Source: Nageia nagi
Taxonomy: Eukaryota > Pinophyta
Assembly: GCA_050084985.1 (NCBI GenBank)
Contig: JBITNC010000001.1
Coordinates: 47,616,001-47,680,000 of the forward strand
Reading direction: 5' to 3'
DNA length: 64,000 nucleotides
Below the pieces are notes generated by a model, which saw nothing but the letters and a program-made list of their open reading frames with translations, did not search any database and had not been told where the DNA came from. Of this stretch, positions 1 to 11,056 are shown piece by piece (positions within the stretch are counted from its first letter, which is position 1; each line of letters opens with the position of its first letter). The translations under genes were made by a program, and so were the position numbers.

Positions 1-82
1 AATTTTTATTGTGACCATAACAAATTTATTTTTATTTTCCCTGACCCCTCTAAACTATATAATATTTGTTTGAATAATAAAA

Positions 83-154
83 ATATATATATATATATAT
101 ATAAGTTTGTGATTATTTTAGACAAATATATATTTTTGATTAGTTTAAACAAAA

Positions 155-195
<41 letters not shown>
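83..195. repeat. Two (TA)n microsatellites
   Basis: Alternating TA runs at about 83-103 and 159-195 in the A1 leader. The predicted small protein with repeated Ile-Tyr here is an artefact of the repeat. Confidence 0.9.
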
Positions 196-200
<5 letters not shown>

Positions 201-744
201 TAAGCCTTTGCAACTCAAAAAACAAATCGTCCTCCTTTTATTTTTGGAAATGTTGATGCCTTTTGCTTAGGAACATATCAATAACTCACTAATGATAGTA
301 TATATGAGAAATTTCACAATAATACATTACTATTTTAAGCAAATAGTAATAACATAATACTACTAACATAAAAAAATGTTAGTACAAATTTCATAGTATC
401 CTCTTAAAAAATATAGCATGTATTGAGCATTTTTGTAAAAAAATACTACTATCATAAGAGGTTAGTATAGAAAAAACAATACTTGCATTGTCATTTTAAT
501 CATATTTTGTAAGAAATAAGCTCCAATATCTCACAAAATATGTTAGTAGCCAATGCAATAATCCAAAAAAATGATCAAATAAGGAGGAACTTTATACCTT
601 TTCTTAAAAATTTACCTCACCAATGGGGTGTAAGATGAGGAATGAAGAAGGATGAAGAACCTCCAAGATGTAGCTTCCACACCAAAAGAAGAGCTTCCAC
701 AACAAGGAGAGTGTCTACACCTAGAAGAAGAGCTTCCACAACAA

Positions 745-757
745 AGCTCTGATACCA
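745..757 (-). promoter_or_regulatory. Primer binding site of A1
   Basis: Minus strand reads TGGTATCAGAGCT two bases inside the LTR end, the standard initiator-tRNA-Met primer site of plant Copia elements. Confidence 0.85.
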
Positions 758-759
758 AT

Positions 760-1256
760 TGAAGGATTTGAACTAGATCTAAACAAATCCTCTAGGACCT
801 AAGATTAGGAAGCTAAATCATTCATAATCTATAATTCTAAGAACATCATTCACACAATATGACACCAATATAATGTCGTTCCTCCCTCCTTGGGAGTACA
901 TCCACAACTAGTTCTCTATTCTCAATCTATGTCTCTCTTACAACTATTCTCTTGCTCTCTCCTACACAACCAAGTAGAGTAATCTTACTCCAAGACTTAG
1001 ATATGTTACTAGAGGAGAGGCCCTCTATTTATAGCTTGAGAGCACCTCCCTAACCTTCCTTTAACCCAAGGGTAAGGCTAGGGTTACATTAAATGTATCA
1101 TCTAACTTCAACCTACCAACTAACCACTTTGGTAAAGTCAAAGTCTACATATTAAAGAATTCAATTAATCTCTTAAGGTATCTACATACCCTTAAGTGAT
1201 TAATTGAATTTACAAGGAGTTTAGATATTCACAATATTTCATTACAAATTCTAACA
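760..1256 (-). repeat. 5' LTR of A1
   Basis: About 497 bases, reading on the minus strand from TGTTAGAATTTG to AAATCCTTCA, with the usual TG...CA ends. It aligns by eye along its length with the A2 LTRs, including the sequence around a TATA-like box read as CTATAAATAGAGGGC on the minus strand. Confidence 0.85.
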
Positions 1257-2690
1257 GATATCTCGTTCATGTTATTGTTCAGGCCCCTTGTATGCTTGTC
1301 GGCATCAGATCTGGCATTTAAGCTTTAGTTTAGTACTTGAATTCCCTTGTCAGTACTTTTACTCTTCAAGATTATCGATTTTAGTTCAATAGTTCATTGC
1401 TTGGATCGACTAACATCACTTTGGCATCATCATCTCTCTTCTACATACTTTATTCTTCTTGCTAGTCCTTGGCTTGGTCTCCAATGAGCCTTTCCATATT
1501 CACGATCGAAATTTATCTTTGCCTATCATTTACTTGCTGATGTCACTTATTGGTACCTTTCCTTATTTCTTCTCTTTATTTGCTTTACCGGTGCTCTAAC
1601 TTAGTCACCTTCAACCCTTTTAAAATAAGTCGTTTGACTCAATGCATATTTGCAAGTCTTTGTTTTGATGACATTACATATTGGTAATTCCTCAGTTATA
1701 TTTCCCTTACCAGTGTTTAACTTCATTGTCAAGGAGCCGTATTATATACATCATCAGTTTCAGAGCATTTTGAGTGGCCTTCTAATTTATGATGTCACTT
1801 GTCGGTACACTTTGTTGTATCTCCTTCATCAATACTTAACTTCGTCGCCTTCTAGCCTCTTTGCTTAAAATACTAGAACCTTTGTATATTTGAACGCCAC
1901 CCTTTTGCTGACATCATCCATCAAAATTAAGTCATTCTCGCACTATCGAAACTAGTGTAATTTTGGCAAGCATCTAATTGTTGACATCATCGATCAAAAT
2001 TCTTTGTATTTTTTTATGCTTACTGGTCCTGAAGTTCATGGCTTCTTTGATTATCTGACTAGGGTGTCATACTTATTGTATTTTGGGATACTTGTCGCAT
2101 TGTTGACATCATCACCTAGAATCCTTTGAATTTACCTTGATCATCTCAATGCATCGGTACTTCTCTCCCTCATATTTGACTTCACGTTATTTTATCGATA
2201 AGATAGTTTATTTTAGATAGTCATTGCTCTGCTAACATCATCACCCAAGAATACATTGTTTTCACCATCTAACATACCGATAACCATTATTATCAACCAA
2301 CCATTCTTCTACTATGCACGATAATCCTAGTAAACACTCAACAACAACATATTCATACCTGACATGTGTACAATCCACTGACCATTCATATAAATGCCCA
2401 AGCATATCATTAATGCCTTATTACACCTGACAACCACTCGATCATGTTAGCAATGCTACTTGGATCCACTTGGCATCTGACACTGTAGGTCTTCACTATC
2501 GACACTCCATACAAACATCCGACAATACATCTGCATTTATTATTAGTCCATCTAATAACCTTTAGCGACATGGATTCATATTCTCTTTTGACATTGTGGT
2601 TTTGCATCATTGACAACAATTATATCAACTAACTTCTTCATGTTTGACATTGTGACTTGTGTGCATTATTGACAACAATGACAACTTAGG
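1257..2690. other. Non-coding region with spaced TGACRTCA-type octamers
   Basis: No coding frame is credible. The stretch has a degenerate periodic character, with TGATGTCA at 1538 and 1790, TGACATCA at 1909, 1982 and 2104, and a related octamer at 2233. Surrounding text such as 'tgctgacatcatc' resembles the sub-repeats inside the Gypsy LTRs at 5203-5640 and 18495-18920. It may be an old LTR or U3 segment of a related Gypsy; this is inferred from the motif pattern only. Confidence 0.45.
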
Positions 2691-3524
2691 CCAATAGCTA
2701 GAGGTTAGGATCATAGAACTCCTATTGAAGCCATGTTGTAGTATATGCTCATTAATTTTAGTGTACTAGACTTTTGGAGCTTGTTTCAAGCCATACAAAG
2801 ACTTGATCAATCTACACAATTTTCATTTTCTTAGATCAATAAAAAACCCTTCAAGTTGTTGCATGTAAACTTCTTCCTTTAAATCTTTATTGAGGAAGGT
2901 GATCTTCACATCTATTTGATGGACTTTCCATCCAAATTGTGCTACCATTGCAAAAGCAATTATAATGGTCTTCATCTTGGTTATGGGAGAAAAAGTCTCC
3001 TCATAGTCGATACCTTCTTCTTGAACATATCCTTTGGTAACAAGTTGGGCCTTATGCTTATTGAATGTCCCATCAGCTTTGTACTTTATTTTGAACACTC
3101 ATTTGCATCCAATGGTCTTCTTTCCAAATGGAAGTTCTACTAGCTTTTATATGCTATTTTATTTATCAATGCATCATACTCAACTTGCATGATAGACTTC
3201 CAGTGCGATAGCTCAATGGTTTCATGAACCGTTTCAAGTTTAAGTGTACTCACCATTGTGCTCATTAGTGCTGAATTCACTTCCTTACGAGCCATGCTTT
3301 ATGTCCTTGGTCTAGAAGTAGAAGTGTTTACTAGAGCACTCAAGTTTGAATCCTACAATGTCTTATGGTACCATTTAGGTCTTTTGACATTATCAAGGGG
3401 CAAATTTACAATTGGAGCTTCTCTCTCATCATCATAATTGATTATATGGGCATTATTAGGTTCAAGTACTATTTTATATGGATTAGTTGAAGATTCACCA
3501 ATCTCATCAAAAATTACATCTTTA

Positions 3525-3561
<37 letters not shown>

Positions 3562-3647
3562 TTCGAGTAGGGAGATCCATGATTTTGTATTCTTTGGATT
3601 TGCTACTATACTTGAGAAGTATGCACATTCTTTTAGTACTTTAACTT
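2690..3647 (-). pseudogene. Copia pol fragment F (post-integrase to reverse transcriptase)
   Basis: Minus strand. The open piece at 3353-3628 carries the segment after integrase that includes KDVIFDE. The piece at 2823-3098 carries the start of the Copia reverse transcriptase (EEGIDYEETFSPITKMKTI, then a degenerate IDVKITFLNKDL). Codons below 2823 continue the domain (KSLYGLKQAP) through stops. The text is of a different Copia lineage from the B/C/D/E family: its version of the conserved block is closer to the common plant type. A (TA)n run lies inside the coding frame at 3528-3559 and adds repeated Ile-Tyr codons just before KDVIFDE. The junction with the gag of element C is near 3647. Confidence 0.75.
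3528..3559. repeat. (TA)n microsatellite inside a Copia coding remnant
   Basis: About 32 bases of alternating TA, in frame with flanking Copia coding sequence on the minus strand. Confidence 0.9.
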
Positions 3648-4230
3648 CTTCTTAAAAGGAGTTTTGGTTGCTCCTAAAGCAACATTATTATCCTTTAAAG
3701 AAGAGATCAACACCTTTTTGTTAAGAGTTTCCTTGTGCTTTAGAAAGAACTTTAAAAGGTTCTTGAGAGAAAAGACTTCTTCTTCATCATCAAGTCTAGT
3801 CTCAATAACTATCACAAAGTTACTGAACTTTGAAGAACAATGAAGACTATGAACTCGTTATTGATCCAATTGTAGCTACAACCAATATTTTCAAATAGAT
3901 GGCAATATTTTCGTCTTCCTCTTAATAAGATTGAAGAAACTTTTAGAGAATGGTGAACCTTCTTGAAAATCTGAACTAGGTAAATTTTTTAATCCTATCC
4001 CAAGCTTTATTTGTAGAGGTTGATGAAGAAATTATAAGCAACACTTTGTCTGACACTACATGTAAAATCATAGAGGTTGCCAACTCATTCTTTGTGTTGT
4101 ATGCCTAAAATGCCTTCTCATCTGTCATGGTTTTCTTGCTTTTAATTCAACTTTCATCCGAGGTTTCCAATTACCATAGTTGGAACCATCGCAAATGTGC
4201 TTGGTAAGAAGGTGTCTCCCATTTGTTACA
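3633..4230 (-). pseudogene. gag remnant of Copia element C
   Basis: Minus strand. The open part (3633-3815) reads ETRLDDEEEVFSLKNL and KDNNVALGATKTPFKKK, closely matching the gag of element D (37745-38563) and of E and B. Codons up to about 4230 continue the same gag toward its start, with stops. The reading ends abruptly near 3647, where fragment F begins, so the nucleocapsid, protease, integrase and the rest of pol of C are missing here. Confidence 0.75.
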
Positions 4231-4466
4231 CAAGAAGGTGAAAGTGTTAACCAATGTAGCATGTTAAATTGTGAACCAAATTAATCAACTATACATGTTG
4301 AGTTTAATCATTCATACAAGTTTAAATTTGTTCAAATTAATCAACCATACATGTTGAATGATAAAAAAACATGTTTAACTTATTTAATAAAATTCACATG
4401 TGCAAAAGTTTACAATATAATCACATAATATATTCTATATATTCCACATTTATCATAACTAAGTAC
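3648..4466 (-). mobile_element. Copia element C, left part (gag and gag-proximal leader)
   Basis: This is the downstream half of a minus-strand Copia whose 5' LTR and most of its leader lie at 19071-20908. The two halves were separated by the Gypsy insertion at 4467-19070. The join is supported by the AGTAC duplication and by element D, whose intact leader around 37528-37545 reads straight through the equivalent site (tttatggtacttgaag). Confidence 0.8.
4462..4466. repeat. Target-site duplication AGTAC, left copy
   Basis: Identical to 19071-19075 directly beyond the other Gypsy LTR. Confidence 0.9.
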
Positions 4467-5779
4467 TGTTGATTAGGATTGTGTAATATATGCGCCATGA
4501 ACAATCTTAACCAAAGTAAATCAAGAACAGACTATGGTGATAGTCTGATCTCCAGAGAAGGTCAGTTCCTTATACATTGGGTATAGGAGAAGTAACAAGA
4601 AAGGAAATAAAAGGAGTAGAGTGCGAGAAATTTAAGCAAAAGGGCTTAGGGTAATAAGAGAGAAAGTAAAGGTGAATCACTAGTTCAGCGCGGGCTTTCA
4701 TAGGGTGTGAAACCTTGGCCTGAATCTAGTGTAGCAGCTACAGTACAAGCTTTCACTCTCTAGTAGTTTCCCAGCTTTACTCTACCATGTATGTAGACAA
4801 AGTTATACTAACAGCTCGTAATTATCATTCAGGAAACATGCCAATCTGCCACAATGTAACCTAATAAGAATAACAATTACGAGTGCTAGACAAGAAAGGT
4901 CAAGATGGTATCATATTACCGATAAAAACTACAGGTCTTAGAGAACAAATGTAAGGAGCAATACTAGGGCTTTCGACCCCTTTTCCTTTGTTTATTCCTT
5001 ACTTATAGTGAAATAACATCAGTTATAAGAATTGTAAAATAGCAACGGTTACAAAAATAGCTTCAAGATTCTAGCCTTGTTTTAACTGATACTATCTATA
5101 TATGTCGCTTGGCAGAATATTACAAAAATTGGGTAGGTTGTAGATGATAACGGCTTCTTGATAACTATGATCTCACCTCTCGCTGGCCTCATCTCTTCAT
5201 TCTGGGATATTCTACTTACTGGCTTCGGCTATTCAATCACTCCTTGCTGACCTCATCTTTTTCGAGATCCAGTTTCATTCAAAAAAGTGAACATCATTTT
5301 TCCCATGACATCACCTTCATACTTTCGGAACGCTTCACTTTACTAATTATGGATTTTTGATAACCCTTTTGCTAACCTCATCACTTTCGGGATATTCTAC
5401 TTACTGGCTCTGGCTATTCAATCACTCCTTGCTGACATCATCTTTTTCGGGATCCAATTTCATTCAAAAAGTGGACATCGTTTTACCCGTGATGTCATCT
5501 TCATACTCCTAGAACACTTCACTTTACTGATTATGGATTTTTGATAACCCTTTTGCTGACCTCATCACTTTTGGGATCCAATTTTTGCTAAAAAGTGTGA
5601 ATATTGTTTTCCCCATGACGTCACCTCTAGAAGTGGTCATACTTAATAGTAGTTTTCACAAAACCTCCTAGAATTAACAAAATTGATGAAGGAAATTTAA
5701 ATAAACAACACTTCTAAAAAAATGAACACCACATCACTTTCAGAAGGACCTTGGAGTAATGATTATGTATTGATATACA
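4467..5779 (-). repeat. 3' LTR of the Gypsy element
   Basis: Matches 17757-19070 along its length, with differences of a few percent by eye. On the minus strand it runs TGTATATCAATAC to CCTAATCAACA. It holds sub-repeats with a period of about 188 bases (starting 5203 and 5391, a partial third from about 5573), each with a TGACGTCA-type site (5306, 5490, 5616). A minus-strand TATAAGTA box is at 5000-5007. Confidence 0.92.
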
Positions 5780-6002
5780 TTTTGGCGACATCTATGGGAA
5801 AATTTTGCCAATTACAAAGAAATTTTAGAACCCAAAATCTTGTTAGAATGAATCAATGAATCAGACTTCAGTTCTCTATATTCAGGAGTTGTTGAACCTT
5901 ACTCCAGTCTGCGGGGATCCTGAAAAAATCCTTTAGCCTTGAATGGGCTAAAGCTATAGTGTTCAAAATCTCATAAGATAAATGAGCATGTTTTCTCAAT
6001 AA

Positions 6003-9000
6003 TTACTGAATGTGAATGCCATCGTTTGCCAAAGAATCAAAGAATTTTATCAAATTGGTTTCGTCAAATGAAACCAAGAGTGTATCAATGTCATCAGTGC
6101 TTTGAATCATGCTCTGTAGACCTCTCAAAAATTTAGCTTCAGAGACAAGCGAGCTGTCATTTTTCCATAACTCTGGGATTTCGGATGCATTTAATCCCTG
6201 AATCTCTGACTTCAGGTTTTCCATTTCTTATGTCCAGCTCAGGACATTACCCTTGATCTCATGACAAACCAATTTCCCCCTCACTGGGTAATTAATTACC
6301 GACATGAGTTCCACTCGATCACCAATATTATAAGACTGTAGCTTTTCATTAGAGAGGCCATTCAACCTCTTGTTTGCTTGCTTGGCCTGTTCTAAAATTG
6401 AATTCAAAATATTTTCACATCTGGTGACCTCAACCTCGAGCCTTTTGAACTCTAATAAGCATGATTCTATATGGTCTCTCAGATGAATCAAATCTTTGAT
6501 TTCTTGCACCCTCAGCTCCCAAAACCTTTTCTTCATATTTAACAAAAAGGATTTATCTACCTTATTCACATTCAGACTTAATTAGAGTTGCGCTATATTA
6601 GCGTTCAAACCGCTAATAATTGTATCTTTTATCATAATCTTCGCTACTCTGGCAGCTATATCAGCATCTCTTTGAGAGATGATGGCATCTTTCTGGCTCA
6701 AAATGTTTGCTGTAGGAGCTGCCGCTAAACTAGTCTTCAAAATTGATATATTATTTTTCGTAGCTTTCAATTTTACCTTATGAGTGTCTAATTGTTGCTT
6801 CATAGCTTCATGGGCCTTTTGTAGCTTATTGTACCTGACTTCCAACTTTGTCAGCTCTGATATGTTAAGGTCTACTGCAGTTTGCAAGAGCTCATTTTTA
6901 TCACTCCGGGATATGCTTCGTGTGTCGATTTTTACCCAGGTATTCATAGCGGATAGATCATTTTGCCCCTCTTGTGGGTCTTGGGTAATTGCCATTTCAA
7001 GCACCTTATGCTTTGGATCCATTGAAGTCCAGAGCCTTATCAGATTATCTGGAACCTTCTTGACCTGCTTCTACATCCATGCATCTCGTCCCTATTTCAT
7101 CTGTTGGTACTGCTGCATAATGCCATCGACAGATACTTGTTGTCCTGATATCATAATAAATGGAGATCCGATGCTCAACTCCTGAGAGGAGGAGGCCACG
7201 ATCTGTTGTGCTGGTGTCACAAGGCTAGCTTGATTGGGCCTAGGGACACTACTGCCAGATGGATTCATGGTAGAAAGTGCTGGAATGGATGAAGGAGAGG
7301 ATGATGGAGGCGGAGATGGTGGAGGTGATGATAGTATTGTAGTGACGCTAATAATGGGGGGAATTTGTGTGCTGGATGTAAGGGGAAGGGAGCTTTGCCA
7401 TTGGATAGGTGGCAGTGGTGTTATGAAAGATTGAATGGGTGAAGCTGGAATGGTTACTAGAATTTACGGAAGTGAAATTGGAATGGAAATGGGTGCGATA
7501 GAAATAGACAGAGAAGGAGTAGGAGAAGCAGGGGAAGAGGGAATAGAGAGCATACTTGATGGAGTAGGGCTCTTCCTTCTTCTCTTTGGCGGTGGTGGGA
7601 GTGGTGCCTTCTCTTTTTGGACTTTTCTTTTAATGGTATACACTCTCCCAGGCCTCCTAACTGCTATTTCTATGGAAACTTCCCTGGTTTCTTCCTTAGG
7701 TTGCTCCTCCCGAGCTGATGCTTAGGATCCTGCATGTCCTTGCTCTCTCTCCTCATCACTATCATTCGAACATTCATCTGTAGGGATGTCTGTGGGATGT
7801 TCTATTCTCCACATCTCTTCAAATTTATCATCTTAATCAAAATCCAAAGGGGTATTTCGATTTTTGAATTCAATCCGGTACTGGGTGAAGGTAGCTATCT
7901 TTTTCTCACTCTAGCTCTGATCTCTTAAGGTTTTCAAAGACTTTTTTGAGATGGAATCTATTTTTGGGTCAAAATTTGCTTTCTTGCTATAAAAACTTAA
8001 CCATGGCAGTAATAAATCTTTAGTAATCAAGGTAGTGGACATTACCTTGCCTTCATGTTCTAGGTTTCACCAACTAAGCAGCTCCGACCTGGATTTAGCT
8101 CTAAAACCCGAGGGATTGGGCTGGCTCCTCAACCTCTTGCCAAAGATATCCTCAGGATCATATAGCAAATATTGACTAAGTTTTTTCAATTTTAATTTCA
8201 ACAATTTACCTTTTAATTATTCACTTGCTCCCCTGCTTTGAAGCACCAAGTCGTGCACTTTATGAGGAAGGGCATAAACTATCCTCTTTTTTGCTGCAGC
8301 TCCATATTTAGAATCTATATAATCCATTTGTCTGGTGTATTCCATATTGAAAACCCAATCCGTTACATGGATCGGTAGTAAGAAAGGAGCCTTAGAAAAC
8401 CCACAAAGCCTGATGAAAGTCCCCTCCTCTGTGAAGAACCAATCCCCAGTCTCTCCATGGGGCATTCGGAGGTAAAGCTTGGAAGCTGTTGATAATCTTG
8501 GAACTGCGAGGGTAAATAAACTCATTGTAGGAACCAAAAAGTTTTCTACAAAGAAGTAATAATCTACTGAGGACCTCACCTCCTCAGTCCATTTGTCCAT
8601 TGGCTTCTGAGACCCACTTTCATCAGTCTGAACCAAGGTTAAATTCTTGAAAACATCGGCATTTTGATGAATCATCATCCAAACAATGTGTGACACATAC
8701 GCAAAATGAAATCCCTCACTAATCTTTTCTAACTGTTCATACATTCCATCTGAAAGGGCAATAACCCAATCATACATTGTAGGAGAAATTGGGTGAGAAA
8801 TCTGGTATGCGATAGCCAATTTTGATGGTGAGACATACCTATCTGTCTCTTCACCTGCTGCTATGGCTTACATGGACAATAACAATTGCAGATGTGAAGA
8901 AAAATTGGAGAGCGAGAGCTTAAAATTGGGGAACTCTATAAACTTTACGGTCCCAGCTGCATTTTTATTTAGCTAGGCTGTGATACTTGCTTTCAGATTG

Positions 9001-9376
9001 GAACTAGGTGTCATATACCAATCAACGTGCATAAGGGATTGCATAGGGGAGGGTGGATTAAAAGCCTTTGCTACTGAAATGGAATCCAAATTTAGGATAG
9101 CCTTTCCTTGCAAGTCTCTAACAATTCTAGTTGCAGGATCAAATGCCCCCCTTATAACCTCTATCAACTCAGGAGCAGGAAAGCATCTATGGGAATGAAG
9201 TACATGAGACCCGACCCCATTGGTGAATGTGTTATGTGATTAAAACTGAAGTTTGGGCACTTACCTTCAGCGGTGCCCTTGGGGTTCTTATTTCGAGCTA
9301 TTATTTCAGTGTCCCACAATAATTCCATGGAATCCATTATTTTCCTTGCTATCTTCACCGATGATCCTGAGCTCAT
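6003..9376 (-). pseudogene. Long extra reading frame downstream of integrase, unknown family
   Basis: Not recognised. Open pieces at 9167-8973, 8819-8217, 7022-6582, 6569-6228 and 6224-6003 all lie in one minus-strand frame. They are separated by about eleven single stop codons (TAA, TAG, TGA) rather than frame changes, so an ancestral protein of about 1,055 residues or more is likely. The piece 9376-9164 joins after a frameshift near 9180 and probably holds the N-terminus (MSSGSSVKIARKIMDSMELL). The N-terminal half looks globular (HIVWMMIHQNADVF, GETGDWFFTEEGTFIRLCGF). A charged linker with DEERE and a basic cluster KRRRK, possibly a nuclear localisation signal, lies near 7600. A Pro/Ser-rich stretch (SSPPPSPPPSS) follows at about 7300. 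A heptad-rich, probably coiled-coil segment covers 7022-6003. I see no transmembrane segment, so an Env-like role is not supported. It could be a lineage-specific Gypsy accessory protein or a captured host gene. Confidence 0.6.
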
Positions 9377-9894
9377 TTCTGTTTACTTGTGCTACGCTTC
9401 TCAACTCTTCTTGTCTCACTTCTGTCACCCTTAACTGGCACTTTGCTTTTCTCAGATTCTTCTGCTATATTCCACAGCTCCTGGCAATGCAAAGTAGATA
9501 CTAGCTTTGCAAATTTGTAAACAAATGCTTTCTATGAATTCTAGAATTTAGGTATTTTCGATGAGTAGTGCTCTTGGTCCTTTTATAGCTCATTTCATTG
9601 ATTGATGCACAATCTCTCTGAACGTGCAAAATAACCTCACGGATAGTAGCATTAATAATCGATTTGATATTATATGCTCTTTTTAGGAACTCCAAGATTT
9701 GATTTTCTATACCCCTTTTGGAAACTTCAATTCTATTGATGTAAAAGTACAACTACCATTAACACTAAGTTACTAATAAATAACTGACAACCACAACAAT
9801 AACTTGAAATAAATGCAAACAGCACACTATTTACAATATGTGTACAAAATTATATCTTTTCAAAAGATCACTGTCCTATGCTTACGATCTTATA
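9377..9894 (-). other. Spacer between integrase and the extra reading frame
   Basis: An 83-codon open piece (9501-9752, minus strand) shows no recognisable motif, so I do not call a gene. Part may be the integrase C-terminal tail or the leader of the downstream frame. Confidence 0.4.
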
Positions 9895-11032
9895 TCACTT
9901 CAGGTGCTGTCCATTAACTGAAATCAGCAATTTGCACCCATTTAATTTTACCAGCTCAAAGGCATTTTTTCCAACGCATTTAGCTACTAAATAGGGTCCG
10001 GACAACATGGATTTAAATTTTTTGTGTTTCCCAAGTTTAGCTCTATCTTCATCCCATTTCAACACTAAATCTCCTTTTCTGAAAGTATCCGGAGTTGATT
10101 TTCGACCGTCAAACCATCTTTTTACTATTTCATTTCTTCTCCGGAGGTCTTGATATGATCGCTTCCAGAACTCTTCTAAATGCAATAGTTCATTCATCCG
10201 AACCAGGAGAGATTCAAAATACTCACCATATTCCTGCAAAACTTTTAAAACTGAAAGCTTAGAATGGCTTGGTAATACTACCCTTTTACCGTATACCAAC
10301 GTATATGGGCTGGTTTTAATGGCTGATTTTACTGTGATCCTGTCTGCCCACAATGCCCAATTGAGCTTTTCGTGCCAAGTTTGGGGGTTATCTTCCACTG
10401 TTCTTTTGAGAATCTGAATCAAATTCTTATTTGTAGACTCAGCCAAACCATTACCTTGGGGGTAATAGTTTGAGGAGGTTTTCCAATAGATACCTAATCT
10501 CATAGCAAAATCAGTAACTTCAGCTCCTACGAACGCTAAGCCATTATCTGAAATTATCGTTTGGGGAATACCATACCTGGTAATTAACTTTTCTATGAAT
10601 TTTATAAGTCTTCTGATTTGCCTCTTTTATGGCCTCTGCTTCCGCCCATCTGGTGAAAAAGTCTATAGCAGTAAGGATGAATTTATGTCCGAAAAAGGAG
10701 TTTGGATTGATGACTCCGATAAAATCTAGCCCCCACTGTTGGAAGGGTTCTTCTACTTGGATTGGTTCCAATGGTAATGCTGCATTTCTCTTTCTTCCTA
10801 CATACCTTTGACATTTTTCACAATTTTGTGCCTTTACGAAAGCATCTTTGAACATAGTAGGACAGTAATATCCCATTTGAATAATCTTGCCCATTGTAGT
10901 GTATCCGAAGTAATGACCTCCAGACCCTCTGGAATGAAACTCTTCAATGAGCTTAACTGACTTTATCGTTGGTACACATCTTAACAAAATGCCATCATGA
11001 TTTCTTCTATAAAGTATCTGATCTATCTCCAT
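9895..11032 (-). pseudogene. Gypsy integrase (split by a frameshift)
   Basis: The first piece (11032-10544) has the zinc-binding HHCC region: His33 and His40, then CEKC at residues 71-74. It then has the start of the catalytic core, with QQWGLDFIGVI (Asp103) and TAIDFFTRWAEA. The second piece (10503-9895) holds YYPQGNGLAESTNK with the catalytic Glu (residue 22) and the C-terminal tail. The middle Asp of the DDE triad (ISDNG) lies between them at about 10550 in the frame of the second piece. A frameshift near 10610 therefore breaks the core, and the protein is not made in full. The enzyme would insert the element DNA into the genome. Confidence 0.88.
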
Positions 11033-11056
11033 GTAATTCTAGGCATGTATCTTGAA

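Larger units (their letters stand above)
1..1256 (-). mobile_element. Copia-like LTR retrotransposon A1, 5' end only
   Basis: A minus-strand element enters from the right at 1256 and runs off the left edge. It shows a full LTR (760-1256), a tRNA-Met-type primer site (745-757) and about 745 bases of AT-rich untranslated leader with two (TA)n tracts. No coding region is visible in the part present. The LTR matches, in reverse orientation, the LTRs of element A2 at 14501-14884 and 15928-16382, so the two belong to one family. The base run after the LTR (GATAT, 1257-1261) would be one half of the target duplication; the other half lies outside the window. Superfamily is inferred from the primer site and from shared leader and 3' blocks with the coding Copia elements further right. 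Confidence 0.75.

Noticed and set aside
70-270. Small protein with an Ile-Tyr repeat
   Set aside because: It is the translation of (TA)n microsatellites in an LTR-element leader, with no other coding signal.
5203-5640. Possible satellite or CRISPR-like array
   Set aside because: Only two to three units of about 188 bases, present in both LTRs of one Gypsy; they are promoter sub-repeats.
6784-7725. Plus-strand frames of 66-133 codons, including a Gly/Asp-rich one
   Set aside because: They are the complement of the minus-strand Pro/Ser-rich linker and coiled coil of the extra Gypsy frame, which is in phase over 3 kb; the plus frames are shadows.
8217-8819. Env-like glycoprotein of the Gypsy
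   Set aside because: I see no signal peptide, transmembrane helix or cysteine pattern; the frame continues into a nuclear-signal-like and coiled-coil region.
8973-9167. Possible separate small gene
   Set aside because: It lies in the same frame as the pieces at 8819-8217 and further down, so it is part of one interrupted frame.
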